DNA of 64,000 nucleotides from Gnetum montanum (GCA_015680685.1 MNCI01008022.1:340262-404261), one strand, 5' to 3'. Counted from the stretch's first letter, positions 41,112-54,702 are shown. Notes: a model not told the origin generated them from the letters alone. Program-made: numbers and translations.

Positions 41112-41400
41112 AATATTAGAGGTAGTAGACATGATGAACTAGAATATCTATATCTAACAATTCCAATATCCATGAGAGAACTAATTAGTAGAGTAATAAT
41201 GGAATTACATCCTCTCTAAGTTAAAACTAGAATATGGAATAATGAGAAACATGAAGATAGAATATGTCAACTGTGTTTACTACAAGTAGTAGAAGATGAG
41301 CAACATATGTCATTAGAATGTTGTAAAATAGATTTCTTTAGAAAAAAATAATAAATCTCTAGATAATGTTTGTATGATCTATTAAAGCTATCATTCTTAA
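41112..41400 (+). pseudogene. Non-LTR retroelement C-terminal zinc-finger relic
   Basis: Plus strand: DELEYLYLTIPISMRELISR, then after one stop RIWNNEKHEDRICQLCLLQV, VEDEQHMSLECCK. The pattern RxCxxCx5-VEDExHxLxxC is that of the cysteine-rich end of some non-LTR RT proteins; the preceding L-x-Y-L..IP.SMR-x-L-I-S-R also suits. Likely related to the RT relic at 59030-59278. Confidence 0.5.
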
Positions 41401-41469
41401 TTCTAGAAAATTATATAGAAGATGTGTTTAAGTTATACAAATATCTGATACATCTATTGTACTCAAGAT

Positions 41470-42310
41470 TTATTACTAATAATGTATTTTATACAGGTTC
41501 ATTTTTTTGCTAGATCCTTTGGGTCTACATAGATGTAATAAAAATTTTAATTTTAGTTCTAGTTTATCTTTATTTAACAATTTCCTAAGGGCTTTAACCT
41601 TGAAGTAGTAATCCATTACATTGTAATTTAGAATCATCAAATCATATAATAGATCATTACTCACCACAATAAGATATAACTTGACTAGCTTGGGTATATC
41701 ATGTGAAACCTTGGACTTGATTAGTATTGTAAAGTACCTTTAATATCCTTCCATTTGACCTCATTGAATAATGTCTTTTCACGTAGGATTTTTTCCATTA
41801 AAGTCTTAAAAACAATTATGGTTGACTTGAAGTGAGCAACCCTATTTTTAAGCTTATAATGAGGGAGTATCATGTTCACTCTAGATGGTGATATGTAATC
41901 ACATTCTAGCATATCCAAACCTTGTAGTTGTACTCCTTCAAACTATTTCAATGAAGTTATATCAGTGACAGTCTACTCTTCTTTGTAAAAAGCTTGAAAA
42001 TTTAATTAAGATAACTCATGTGTATCTCTCTACTATACTACCATGAAGACATTCATCAACTAAAATCCTCTAACAAATATATGACGCATATAGTCATACG
42101 AGAAGTGTGGAGATGATGTAGAGTAGTATGCAAATGCATCATTAATCAATTCCTTTTTCAAGATGAATAGCCAATCCATAGGGCTAGCTTCCTTCACTAT
42201 GGCATAAAGTAAATTAAGAAGAGGACATAAAATAAAGTCCTTTTTTTCCTCAACACATACTTGATAGGAAATTATTTTAGGTAAGATATAGTACAACATT
42301 CTCAACATTG
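41470..42310 (-). pseudogene. Decayed ORF resembling plant transposon-protein domains
   Basis: Minus strand. Three open pieces: 42308-42060 (LYYILPKIISYQV, then FILCPLLNLLYAIVKEASPMD and WLFILKKELI), 41918-41721 and 41667-41476. The ILP...LL.AI....PMDW..I...I pattern recalls the second half of the domain that also starts the accessory ORF of element 2. No catalytic motifs. Assignment tentative. Confidence 0.3.
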
Positions 42311-44055
42311 ATAATAGTACTTTGGTGATGAGAGTATCATAAACCTTGTTCTAGTCTTCCTTGATATTAAAACACCTAATCAATTTATGCCTAGGAAAAT
42401 TACCTTCCTAAAGTACAAAGTTAACTTTCATCATTTGAAAATAATATCTAAGAAATATTTTTTATATTTCATCAAATTGTCAAATCCACCTAGACTAAAA
42501 GATGAACAAGTCATTATTATATGAACAAACTTTTCCACCAATGATTGATCCTGAAACATCATAAACTTCATAGAGGAAGTTAAACTAGATCTAGTCAACT
42601 TCATAGAAAACCTATTATTTACTAGCTATGGTAGGATTTAGATCAAAGTAGTAATTTTGAATATTGATTCTTGGAGCTAGATATTGAGAGTATTCTTCCT
42701 TTTTTAGTTCTAAATTAAAAATTTGTGACATAATGGCCACTACTTTATGATGATATGTCATAGCTAAATGAATTTTTATTTTCTTTGATGAGCTCTTCTT
42801 GGTGATAGAGGATGAGCCTTTACCATGAGAAGACCCACTATGAAGTTTTGGTACAAAGATGGTGGTGACAATGACAATGATGATTTTGACTCTGTATGGT
42901 CGAAAGGTTCTAGAGAGTTTGTTTTATGATTGTGCTTCCTTTTGGATGTGATTTGTGATTAATTATGCCTTTACCACCAAAAACCATTTTGACAAATAAT
43001 TGCTATAAAGCTACAAAATTTAGAGTTTCAGAAAAATATGCATGAAAACATAAAAAACAAAGGTCATGCATGGTTGTATGGATTTAAAAAATCATTATTA
43101 CTTATACACAAATGAATTCAAAACATATAAAACTATAAACAATCCAAAAAAGTACAAAATTAAATAATACAGTAAGAATCATATTCCTCACACTATTTTT
43201 GGATGAAATTTTTGAGTTTTAAATAAGCACAGGTTAAGAAACTTACCACATCTAATTTGAAAGAAGGTAATCAAAGTTTGAAGTACAAAATAATTAAATT
43301 TGTTCAGTTCTCAATGGCTTGAATGCTCTACATTGTTTACTTGTAATTTTGCAAATTGGCAAATGAAATTTCAAGGTTTTCATATTTATGCATACTATCA
43401 CATTTAATGCACTTACCAACATTATCATAGTGTAAACGTCAAAATCATGATGATGTAGATAAAAAAAACCTATTCTAATACCATGTTGAGTTTTGTAATA
43501 TATTTAGTTACAAGGTCTATGAAAATTAGAAATAATTTATGTTGATATAAGTCAACGTACACATTATGTTTGATAACACTATAGCACATGTGTGCACTAT
43601 AGTGTAAGCTTCAGTGTGTTATATATGTTCAAGATAGTATGGAATATTATGTGAGATATGAGTCAAATACCTCTTTTTTATGTCACATATAGTTCGTTAT
43701 ATTTACACATGGAATTCTACGAGTATCTATAAGTATAAAGTAACTATCATGATATTTGAGAAAAGACATAACAGTTAGTTAAAAGTAAACTAATTAAAGA
43801 TTAACATGAGTTATTAATTAAGTATAAAGGTCAAAATTCACCATGATAGTGATATCATTATGATAGTGAAAACATAAGTTCATGATGATCACTTTATATA
43901 GATCTCTTTTGAATATTCAGCTTGATAGAACATATCAAATCCTTAATAGAATAAGGATTAAATCCAATCATACAAACATAATTATACCTAGTCGACCAAC
44001 ACGTACATGGCTTAGACCAATATACACATACTAAGGATAAGGTTGTTAGATCCTT
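42311..44055. other. AT-rich stretch without recognisable genes
   Basis: Only scattered short frames. 43550-43950 has direct ATG/TGATA-rich noncoding sequence with repeated atcatgatga/tcatgatg motifs. I see nothing else. Confidence 0.4.
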
Positions 44056-45780
44056 TTCCTCTATTTGGAATCTTCTTCCTATAAAATTTGAGGATAGAGA
44101 TTATACAATTCCTATTCAACCTCTTAAGTTGCTTCTTGGCATCATATCTTTTCCAAAGCATCATAATTATCAGTATAATCTTACACCTTAATTTTTTTTG
44201 ATCCTATCAACTATCTTCACATATTTCTCCACATAACTAACATCATGTAATTAAACACCATGGCAATTAATCCCATGACTTTGATCTAAAACATACTTTT
44301 TAAGCATTGATACATGAGACATGTCATGAATTCCCAGTAGCTGTTGTGGCAATCTAATTTGATATGCCATCTCTTCAACTCTTCTTAAGACCTCAAAGAA
44401 TCCAAGAAACCTTGGTATGAACTTGTCCTTTTTAGCAAATCATATAATGCCCTTCAATGTTGATACTTTCAAAGATACTTTGTCCCCAACAAAACAATTT
44501 AATGGCCTCCTTCTCAAATTAGCATATTATACATGCTTATCTTAAGATGATCTCAACCTATTTCTTCTCAATCCCACTAAATTGACCAACTATTAGTCCT
44601 CAAGTATATCCCAACATAATGGCATATGAAATGACTTGCCATACAAAACCTCATATGGGACAACCATAAGACTTCCCTAATAACTATTTTTATAAGCAAA
44701 GTTAGCCAATGATAGAAAGTTGTTCTAACTATCTCTATATTCAAGGGTACATGGCTTTAACATGTCCTTATATATTTGATTTGTCCTCTTCACCTATCCA
44801 TTTATCTATGGATGTTGTGCTAAACTTAAATTTGACTTAGATCTCCTTATCTAAAAAGCCTACCAAAACCTTGAGGTGAAATTAGGATTTCTATAAAAAA
44901 TAATTATCATGAGCATACTATGTAATCTTGAAATTTCTTCCAAAAATAATTGGGCAATGTCCTCTATACTAGTTGTCACTTTCATGGCCATGAAGTGGGA
45001 CAATTTAGTCAAAAATTTAACAACTAAAAGTATAGCATCCTTTTGATTTCTTATTTGGAGAAAACTTATAATAAATTTTGTGCCTATCACTTACACTTCC
45101 CTTCTAGTATGCTATGTGGGTACAAATGCCCACCAAGTATTTGGTGTTATGATTTAAATTCTTGGGAAGTTAGAAATTTTTCCATATACTTACTAATATC
45201 TTTCTTCATTCTAGGCCATCAAAATTCTTTCTTCAAATTTTGATACCCAAGTGTTGCTCCATTTTTCATGCTTTCCCAATGAGATATTTTGATTAAAAAG
45301 TGTCATAGGTGAAAGAGATAGGAGGATAGATAGGTTAAAGCTTCCCTCCCTTAATGACCTTCCTTTACATTCTCGCTTGATAGGAATAAGTTAAAAATAA
45401 CATCCAAATAGCCACTCTCTTGCTTGGTTAGTTCAAGTTAATCCACTCTCTCACTTATATTAATTCTCTACCAAGTGCACCTAGTATTTGCTTAGACATG
45501 CCTCATCCAAAAGTTGGTGATGAAAGGCCATAGCATATATATTTTTTAAAAAAAATTTAGTAATTCTAAATTGTCAAAAAAAATTCTAATTATCATTCTT
45601 TCTTTCCAACACTTATTTTTAATACTAGGGATTTGCTACTTGTTAAGTGAGAATCTCATCCTTTGAAATGAACAAAATAACCAAACTATATAGTTTTCCA
45701 GCTACCCTACTCAAGGAAACTATAATTAAATTTCTCTTCCTAAGATGATACTAAATCATGAAATCAAAATCTGTCAACAA
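44056..45780 (-). pseudogene. Chromovirus-type gypsy pol relic: RNase H end, integrase, chromodomain trace
   Basis: Minus strand. RNase H end FDFMI*YHLRKRN (about 45755), integrase zinc region, then ILLVVKFLTKLSHFMAMK and FYRNPNFTSRFW (second catalytic Asp lost), INGQVKRTNQI with Lys at 44788-44790 in place of the catalytic Glu, the LYGKSFHMP-type stretch, LRRVEEMAYQIRLPQQL, SHVSMLKKYV, and the trace EAT*EVE*ELYNLYPQIL of a chromodomain at about 44090-44150. Many stops and shifts. More decayed than 52457-56994. Confidence 0.7.
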
Positions 45781-45789
45781 CTCTATCCT

Positions 45790-46345
45790 AATGCTTGAAG
45801 ATAGTCCTATGGCAAGTGTAACAAATTTAATAATTAATTAAATTCTAAAGAAATCATTCTTAGGATACCACTAGAAAAACATGTGTTCATATCTAAAGAT
45901 AAGCTACTTCTAAAATTCTCATGGTTTCTTGAACTAGTTTCATCATGTGACCCATGACTAAAGGTGCATCACTTATGGAATTAGAATTGCTTATGATACT
46001 AGAAAGACATATTGAAACACCATCAAGAAAATTCATGTTGTAACTTTTTGGCATTATGACCTTCACCATTAAACTTGAGGTTAGAAATCTATTGTAAAAT
46101 GTGAGGCTTGTAGTTCATGAGCTACAATCTTACATACTTTAAATTTTTGAGGCTAAAAATGTCTCATAAGTTGTTATAGCATCATTGCCCAAGTGGGAAA
46201 AGTTATGTCATGTCTATATTTGGGCTTGGGAAGGCTAAACATGCCTTGGGAACTACCAAATTTGGTGTTTTCATGGGTTTTATGTTGGTCAAAGCTAAAA
46301 CTACACTAGAAACACTTGCAGTCAACATGGAAATTGATGGACTTT
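45790..46345. other. Unassigned stretch before the minisatellite
   Basis: No coding signal recognised. Confidence 0.4.
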
Positions 46346-46349
46346 AATT

Positions 46350-46837
46350 ATCAAAATAAGTCCAAAATGGTTCCAACGAGGATGAGGATTCCTTGTTGGC
46401 TAGCGTTGCTCTAGTGTGGTCCCAGCAAGGATGAGGCTTCCTCACTACCCAGCATAGCTCCAACATGGTCCTAGCAAGGATGAGGCTTCCACACTGGCCA
46501 ACATAGCTCCAACATGTTCCTAGTGAGGATGATGCTTCCTCACTCATCAATGTAGCTCCAACATGGTCCCAATGACGATGAGGCTTCCTCACTAGCCAAC
46601 ATAGCTCCAACATGGTCCCAATGATGATGAGGCTTCCTTATTGACTAGTGTAGCTTCAGCATGGTCCCAGTGAGGATGAGGCTCCCTCACTAGCCAATGT
46701 AGCTCTAGCATGGTTTGAGTAAGGATCAAGCTTCCTCATTGGCTAGCATAGCTCCAGTGTGGTCCCAGTGATGATCATGCTTCCTCATTGACCAATGTAG
46801 CTCCAACATGGTCCTACCAAGGATGAGGCTTTCTTGC
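46350..46837 (+). repeat. 49-bp minisatellite (about 10 copies)
   Basis: The landmark TAGCTCC/TAGCTTC recurs at 46455, 46504, 46553, 46602, 46651, 46700, 46749 and 46798, exactly 49 bases apart; the array extends a little to both sides. Unit content: GAGGATGAGGCTTCCTCACT, GGCCAACATAGCTCCAACAT, GGTCCCAGT. It ends exactly where the chromovirus LTR begins (46838). Confidence 0.95.
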
Positions 46838-49079
46838 TGTAACACCCATTCATAGGGAGCAATAGCTAGTACCGAAAGCCCCCAAAAAGAAAGCTACTTG
46901 AAAGAAGAAAATGCACAGGTGGCTTTCTTTCTACAACAATCAAACTAGTGTTAACATGTAAAACGAAATTAACAGTGCCAAGATCTAGCTCTAAAACAAG
47001 TTAATTAATATTAATTTTAAGAAGTAAGAGATAATTTTAAAAAGAAATTATCATGGAAAATATCTATGCAAGATTCATCAGATTAAAAAATCAAACTTTT
47101 TTTATTCAACCTAAAAAGAAATATCTAATCAGGATCATTTACACATTTGTAAACCAAAGAGAACAAAAGTAGATAAATTAGTAATCTGAGATTTGTTCAA
47201 TCACATAATAATATTTTATAATTTTTAGCAACACACAAAATAAGACCATCTAAATTTAACTCTTGTAACCATTTTACCATTAATCATTTAATCAAGCAAT
47301 TCATATGTTCAATAGCAAAGAATAGATGGATCATAATCATAAATTAACATCGCAGGTTTTTCCCCACTCCATCAACTTATAAAAAGATATCAAAATCAAA
47401 CTTGAGAATGTTAGAAAAAAAAAGTATAATTCAAGATTTAGATCCAAGATTTATGCATTCAAAGGGGGTTCATCAACCAAATTCCAACAAAAACCCAAGA
47501 ATTCAACAATTTTTAAAACATTCACAATTATCCATGGGCCCAAGGATACGCTCACTTTCTACTAGTGGTACCAATCCTCATATCAAGGATCCTAGGCCCT
47601 TGTTGGCAATCTTTTGCCAAAAATGCCCCAAATCATTATGGATGTTTCTGAATCATTATAGAAAAAACTCTCATCCAAGTCATTTAGGTGTGAGAGTGCA
47701 AAGGATGGGTGGAGAGATAAAAAGAAATCAATAAAGGTTTCAAGAATCTAAGCTTACAATAATAATCTTGATAATTTCATAAAAACATTGTGAAGGTGGT
47801 TAGGCAAGCAAGAAGAGAGAAGTTGAGAAAATCAGTCCTTGCTGGCCATTATAAAACATAATAAAGATGGATCATTTTACCTCCTTACTTAGATATCTTT
47901 CTTACTAGGATGAATTATCAAAATATTCGATTACTATGCAACATTTTCTTTTGTCCTACTATCTCCTATAGTAGCCACAGTCTTCTCTCCCTTCCTAGCC
48001 CCATTGCCTACTGCTGTATTCTTTTTTTTATCCTATGTAGATACTTTTGCCATCTCTCCCTAGTTGTAGGTGGAATAAAAGATAATGGATGATTTCTTGT
48101 AAGTGACTCTTTCTTAGGAGCTGTTTCTTTACTTTTCCTTTCTTTTTAAAGTTCTTTCTTTTTGTAGCAATGAGTCATGATTTCATTTCTTTTCATGATC
48201 ACTATCAAAAATCAATAAAATATGTATATTCATAGGTTTTAGGGTCAATTCCTAAATCAACAATTTTTTGATATTTAAGAATTCAAATTTTTCTAGATCT
48301 CAGGTTCAATTCCTCTTGATAATTACAAAACATTCTAGCATAATATCTATCTCTATATCAGTTAGAGTTGTCATAAGAAGCAAGAAAAGAGCTTTCAAAA
48401 TAGATTTATGATAAGAAAAATTTAGGATACATAATCAAATAAGATACCTTCTTTTTTAGGTCATCAATGATGTGAATTTTCCCGTTGTCTTACGAGCCTT
48501 GAAAGGTCATCACATGACCTTTCTATGGACATGGAGCAGGTACTTATACTCTACTATTTCAAACTAAAAAGAACAATGCATCACATTTAGATAAAATTTA
48601 AAAAATAAAATATAAAGCTATGGTATTTGCACATAATATCCTTGATTCATAGGTCAAGTTCCTTAGTAATGAGCATTCTTTTACATTCCTTTTTTAAATC
48701 ATTTACATCTCAACATACTTGTTTTAGCTCTTGAGGCACACCTTAGAGTATTGTCCTCTATTTTTATTTTGTTTCTTAGCATCTCTATTGAAATAGAACA
48801 AAAAATATTTTGTTTTCTCATATATTTATTATTATTATTATTTTAAAACACTCCCAGCATGTATTTTAAAGCATATTCCTTATGCATAAAGTATTTAAAT
48901 ATTTAATCATAATACATATAGAAATCAAGTCAACAAATTTATTACGATTCTAATAAGTCATTTCCACCATAGTCCAAGCAAAGCACACACACAACCTGAC
49001 AACAAAACATGCACACAAACACACATAAATACTATTACAATCATTAATGTAAAAACTTAAGGAGAAGTGGTTCATTACA
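46838..49079 (-). repeat. Chromovirus LTR copy 1
   Basis: 2242 bp. On the minus strand TGTAAT...GTGTTACA (other copies ATTACA), preceded on that strand by the purine-rich AAGGGAAGGAGGA (49080 on). Homologous to 50243-52456 along its length. Contains A/T-rich noncoding sequence only; the 60-codon plus frame at 47910 is not a gene. Confidence 0.85.
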
Positions 49080-50242
49080 TCCTCCTTCCCTTAAGACATT
49101 TCCTCCTAAAAATGTTTAAATAGGTGAGGGTAGCTCTCTCTAACAACATCCTCCATCTTCCAATATGTTTTAGATCCATCCTCATTCCAATAAAGCTAAA
49201 CTTGGTGCAGTGTACAGTGCCTAAGATTGAGCATTCTCTGGTTTGAAATCAAAATTGGTTGAACTTGGACAATACAATCTGGACTGACCTGAAGGTTTTT
49301 CCATCACAAACAATGCTTAGAATTGTAAACATACCTCCTTAACATGAAAACATGAAAAGCATTATGTAAAGATGATAAACTAGGAGGTAAAGCTATTATA
49401 TAAGCAACAAGACCAATTTTCTCTAAAACTTCAAAGGGCCAATAAATCTAGGTTTACGTTTGTTCTTTTTAACACCTCTAATGATATTTTTAAAGGATTT
49501 GACTTTAAACAATACTTTATCTCCAACAAAAAATACTAGGTCCCTCATTCTATTATCTGCATAACTCTTTTATCTATCTTGTGCTCACTGTAGCCTCTCT
49601 TTAGTTTGATTCACCTTTAGCTACAAATCCAAAATCATCTCAAGCTTAAAAATCAATTTTTCCTTAGGCTAATCCCAAGACCTAGGAACTCTACATTTTC
49701 TACCATACAAGGCTTCATAAGGTGTCATTTCAATGCTGCTTTGATAGTTTTTATTATAGGAAAATTATACCAAGGCAAATACCTTATCCCAAGTTTTATG
49801 ATGATCCAATACGCTGGTTCTTAAAAGATCTTCTATGACTTGATTCATTCTTTAAGCCTGAGAATTAGTTTGTGGATGATAGGCTATGTTGAAATTTAGT
49901 TTTGTACCAAGATCTTGCTAAATAGCTTGACAAAAATGAGATGTAAACTTTGGATCCTTGTCTAAAATGATTTTCTTAGGTATGCCATGTAATCTAACTA
50001 TTTCCTGAATATAAATTTCTACAATCTTTCTAGCATCGTAATCTAATTTCACATTGATGAAGTGTGCTAACTTTGTTAGCCTATCAACTACCACCATTAT
50101 GGCATCATATCCTCCAAAAACTTTAGGTAACCGAACAATAAAATCTATTCCAATCTCATCTCATTTTCATTTTGGAATACTTTATGATTGTAAAAGACTT
50201 GCTGGTACTTGATGTTTAGCCTTAACTTGCTAACACATTAAA
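49080..50242 (-). pseudogene. Chromovirus internal region copy 1: integrase C-terminal half and chromodomain
   Basis: Minus strand. Parallel to 52457-53610. The integrase core from CQQVK-like sequence to the C-terminus is recognisable, then the chromodomain trace. In the NSQA*RMNQV segment a stop (49852-49854) sits at the catalytic Glu position. The region is cut abruptly at 50242, inside the integrase, by LTR copy 2. Confidence 0.7.
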
Positions 50243-52456
50243 TGTAATACCCATTCATAGGGAGCAAGAGCTAACACCCAAAGCCCCTAAAAAGAAAGCT
50301 AGTTGAAAGAAGAAAATGCACAGGTGGCTTTCTTTCTACAACAATCAAACTAACATTAACATATAAAATTAAAACAAAATCAATAGCACCAAGATCTAGC
50401 TCTAAAATAGGTCAAGCAATATCTACTTTAAAAATTAAGAGATAATTTTAAAAAGAAACTATCATAGTAAAATATTTGTGCAAGATTCATCAGATTAAAA
50501 AAATCAAAAAAAATTTTATCCAACCTAAAAGGAAATATTTATTTACACATTTGTAAACCAAGAAATGACCACAAAGCAAAATAAATTAATAATCTCATAT
50601 TTGTTCGATCACATAATAATATTTTATAATTTCTAGCAACACACAAAACAAGACCATCTAAATTTAACTCTTGTAATCATTTTATCATTAATCATTTAAT
50701 CAAGCAATTCATATGTTCAATAGTAGAGAATAGATAGATCACAATCATAAATTAACATCCTAGGTTTTTCCCTACTCCATCAACTTATAGAAAGATATCA
50801 AAATCAAACTTAATAAGATATAGAATAATAAATATAATTCAAGATTCAGATCCAAGATGTATGCATTCAAAGGGGGAGGGATCACTAACCAAATTCCAAC
50901 CAAAACCCAAGAATTCAAAAATTTTTAAAACATTCACAATTACTTATGGGCCCAAGGATACTCTCACTTTATATGAGTGGTATGAATCCTCATATTAGGG
51001 ATCCTTGGTCCTTGATGGCAATCTTTTGCCAAAAAAGCCCCAAATCATTATGGGTGTTTCTAAATCATTGCAGAAACAATTCTCATCCAAGTCATTTAGG
51101 TGTGAGAGTGTAGAGAATGGGTGGAGAGATCCAAAAAAAGCAATAGAAGTTTCAACAATCTAAGCTTATAACAACAATCTTGATAATTTCATACAAGCAT
51201 TGTGAAGGTGGTTAGGTAAGCAAGAAGAGAGAAGTTTGAGAAAATCAACCCTTATTGGCTATAATCAAACATAACAGAGATGGATCACTTTACCTCCTTG
51301 TTTAGATATCTTGCTTACTAAGAGGAATTAATAGAATATTGGATTGATATGCAACACTTGTTTTCTTTCTCCTTGCTATCTTCTGTAGCTACATTTGCCT
51401 TGTGTGTTCTTTTTCCTCTCCTTCTCTCCCTATTTGTAGGTGGAATAAGGGATAATGGATGGTTTCTTAAATTAACTTTTTCTTGGAAATTGATTGTTTT
51501 ATTTTCTTTCTTTTTAAAGTTCTCACTTTTTTTTTCAACAATGAGTCATGAGTTCAATTCTCTTCATGGTCACTATCAAATAAAAATCAATAAAATATGT
51601 ATATTCAAAGGTTGCAAGTTCAATTCCTAAATCAACAATTTTTGATATTTCAGAATTTATATTTTGTTAGATCTCAGGTTCTATTCCTCTTGATAATTAC
51701 AAAACATTCCAACATAATATCTATCTCTTCATCATTCAGAATTATCATAAGATGCAAGGAAAAAGTTTTCTAAATAAATTCCTGACCAAGGTAGTTTAGG
51801 ATGCATAATCAAATAAGGCACCTTCTTTTTTAGGTCATCAACAATGTGCATTTTTCAATTGTCTTATGAGCATTGAAAGGTCATCACATGACCTTTCTAT
51901 AGCAATGGAGAGGGTACTTATACTCTACTATTTTAAACTAAAAATAAAAATGCATCACATTTAGATTAAAAAATAAAATAAAATATAAAGCTACGATATT
52001 TGCATACAATATCCCTGATTCATGGATCAAGTTCCTCCAACTTGATTCATAGGTCAAGTTCCTCCATAATGAGCATTCTTTTGCATCTCAACATAACTGT
52101 TTTAGCTCTTAAGGCATACTTTAGGATACTTTCCTCTATTTTTCTTTTTTTCCTTAGCATCTTTGTTGAAATAGAATAGAAAATATTTTGTTTTTCATAT
52201 ATTTATTATTATTATTATTTTAAAACATTCCTAGCATGTATTTTAAAGCATATTTCTTATCATAAAGTATTTAAACATTTAATAATAATACATATAAAAA
52301 TTTGGTCAACAAATTTATTACTATTCTAATCAGCAATTTCCACCATAGTCCAAACAAAGCACACACACAACATGATGACAACACATGCACACAAACACGG
52401 ATGGTACAATTTAACCATCGTTAACACAAAAACTTAAGGAGAAGTGATTTGTTACA
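50243..52456 (-). repeat. Chromovirus LTR copy 2 (3' LTR of the longer element)
   Basis: 2214 bp, TGTAAT... to ...GTTACA seen on the plus strand as TGTAATACCC at 50243 and TTTGTTACA at 52448-52456. The next bases (tcctcctccattta) are the PPT on the minus strand. Confidence 0.85.
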
Positions 52457-52479
52457 TCCTCCTCCATTTAAGACATTTC

Positions 52480-52650
52480 CTCCTGGAAATGTTTAAATAG
52501 GTGAGGATAGCTCTTTATAAACACATCCTCCATCTCTCAAGAGGTTTCAAATCCATCCTCATTCCAATCAAGCTAAACTTGGCATAGTGTATGGTGCCTG
52601 AGATTGAGCACCCTCTAGTCTAAAATCCAAATTGGTTGAACTTGGATGGT
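52480..52650 (-). pseudogene. Chromodomain remnant
   Basis: Minus strand: ILD*RVLNLRHHTLCQV*LD, then WNEDGFETS*EMEDVFIKSY, PHLF. Pattern matches the chromodomain end of Tekay/Del polyproteins (ILDRR...LR......V.W......E..WE.E.....YP.LF), which targets integration to marked chromatin. Two stops at Trp/Lys positions. Confidence 0.65.
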
Positions 52651-53660
52651 ACAATTTGGGCTAACTTGAAGGTTTTCCCAATGCAAATAGTGCTTAGAAT
52701 CATAAACATACCTCCTTAACATAGAAACATAAAAAACATTATATAAAGATGATAAACTAGGAGGTAAAGCTATTCTATAAGCAAAAAGACCAATTTTCTC
52801 TAAGACTTCAAAAAGGCCAATAAATCTAGATTTAAGTTTGTTTTTTTTAACACCTCTAATAACATTTTTAAAGGGTTTGACTTTTAGGAATACTTTATCT
52901 CCAAGAAAATTCTAGGTCCCTCCGTCTATTATCTACATAACTCTTTTATCTATCTTGTGCTTGCTTTAGCCTCTCTTTAATTTGATTCACCTTTAGCTAC
53001 AAATCCAAAATCCTCTCAACCCCAAAAGTTAATTTTTTCCTAGGCTAATCCCAAGAGCTAGGAACTCTACATTTTCTACCATACAAGGCTTCATAAGTTG
53101 CCATTTCAATGCTACTTTGGTAGTTGTTATTGTAGGAAAATTCTACCAAGGGAAATGCCTTATCCCAAGTTTTATGATGATCAAATACACTGGTTCTTAA
53201 AAGATCTTCTACCACTTGATTTGTTCTTTTAGCTTGATCATCAGTTTGTGCATGATAGGCTATGCTGAAATTTAGTTTTGCGCCAAGAGCTTGCTAAATA
53301 GCTTGCCAAAAATGAGATGTAAACTTTGGATCCTTGTCTGAAATGATGTTCTTAGGTATTCCATGCAATCTAACTATTTCTTGAATATAAATTTCTGCAA
53401 TCTTTATAGCATTGTAATCTAATTCCACTTTGATGAAGTGTGTTGACTTTGTCAGCCTATCAACTACCACCATTATGGCATCATATCCTCCAATAATTTT
53501 AGGTAACCCAACAATAAAATCTATTCCAATCTCATTCCATTTACATTCTAGAATATTGTGTGGTTGTAAAAGACCTACCAGTACTTGATGTTTAGCCTTA
53601 ACTTGCTGACACATTAAACACCTTGCCACAAATTTAACAACATCTTTTTTTCATTCCATG
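52651..53660 (-). pseudogene. Chromovirus integrase
   Basis: Minus strand. CLMCQQVKAKHQ (zinc-domain end), then IGIDFIVGLP, VVVDRLTKSTHFI, RLHGIPKNIISDKDPKFTSH (both Asp kept), AYHAQTDDQAKRTNQ with Lys (53228-53230) replacing the catalytic Glu, [33 protein letters not shown], then the C-terminal GDKVFLKV...RFIGLFEVLEKIG...AYRIALPP. The part 53294-53629 is free of stops. Confidence 0.8.
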
Positions 53661-54417
53661 CCACCAAAATTATTTTTTGATTCCATGTAGCATTTTTGTT
53701 GCCCCTATATGGCTTGTATAAATTGTTTCATGGTGTTCTTGCATTACCAAATTTCTAAGTTCTGCATTTGCTTGAACATATAAATGATTTTGGAAAAGTA
53801 GTCCCTTTCTAATCAAATTAGCAATTGTACTCTGAGGTAAAAGGGTTCCCTTAACATATCTCCTTTAGCTAAGAGCATCTACCACATTGTTCCCCTACCC
53901 TCATGATAAAGGATCTCAAAATCATAATCACACAAGAATTCTAATCAAGGTCTTTGCCTCATGTTTAAATTGGGCTGGGTGAAAATTTACTTCAAACTTT
54001 GATGATCTGGCAATACTCTAAATTTAATGTCTCCATATTGTGAAGCATGGACCACTCCTGCAAGTTCCAAATCATGCACTGGGTAATTATGTTCATGAGG
54101 TTTTAATTATCTTGATCCATAAGAACCTATCTAATTTTGCTGCATTAAAACATAGCCTAATCCCTCAATAGAGGCATTTGTATATACATCAAACTAAACA
54201 TTTTCTAAAGGCATCATTAATATAGGAGCTAATGTTAACAATTCTTTTAGCTTTTGGAAAGCCAAAGTACATTTCTCTAACCATTGGAACTAATTACTCT
54301 TCTTTAGCAATGATGTCAAAGGGGCTGAAATTTTTGAAAACGTTTTTACAAACTTGCAGTAGTAGCCTACTGACTCCAAGAAAATTTTGACCTTTGTAAC
54401 ATTCTTAGGCTGAGGCC
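53661..54417 (-). pseudogene. Chromovirus RNase H region
   Basis: Minus strand, degenerate: fragments around NNVVDALS*R at about 53880 (relatives VVADALSR) and the connection with FLGVSRLLLQVCKNVF at about 54340. Many stops. Confidence 0.6.
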
Positions 54418-54702
54418 AACTAATTATTACAACAATTTTATCCAAATCAATTGCTAACCCTTTTTCTGATAAGACATGACCAAGAAACCTTATTTCATAT
54501 TGCCAAAATGCATACTTGCTCTTACTTACATATAACTTATGTATCCTAAGGGTTTGTAGNAACTAATTATTACAACAATTTTATCCAAATCAATTGCTAA
54601 CCCTTTTTCTGATAAGACATGACCAAGAAACCTTATTTCATATTGCCAAAATGCATACTTGCTCTTACTTACATATAACTTATGTATCCTAAGGGTTTGT
54701 AG
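54418..54702 (-). repeat. Exact 142-bp direct duplication around an N (assembly overlap)
   Basis: 54418-54559 and 54561-54702 are identical, with the N at 54560 between them. Both are the same part of the RT connection (RILGHVLSEKGLAIDLDKI-like on the minus strand). A natural tandem copy would not sit exactly at a gap; this is an unmerged contig overlap. Confidence 0.92.

Noticed and set aside
46344-46613. 89-codon minus-strand ORF as a gene
   Set aside because: It lies wholly within the 49-bp minisatellite and its repeats come from the DNA period; no start context or family resemblance.
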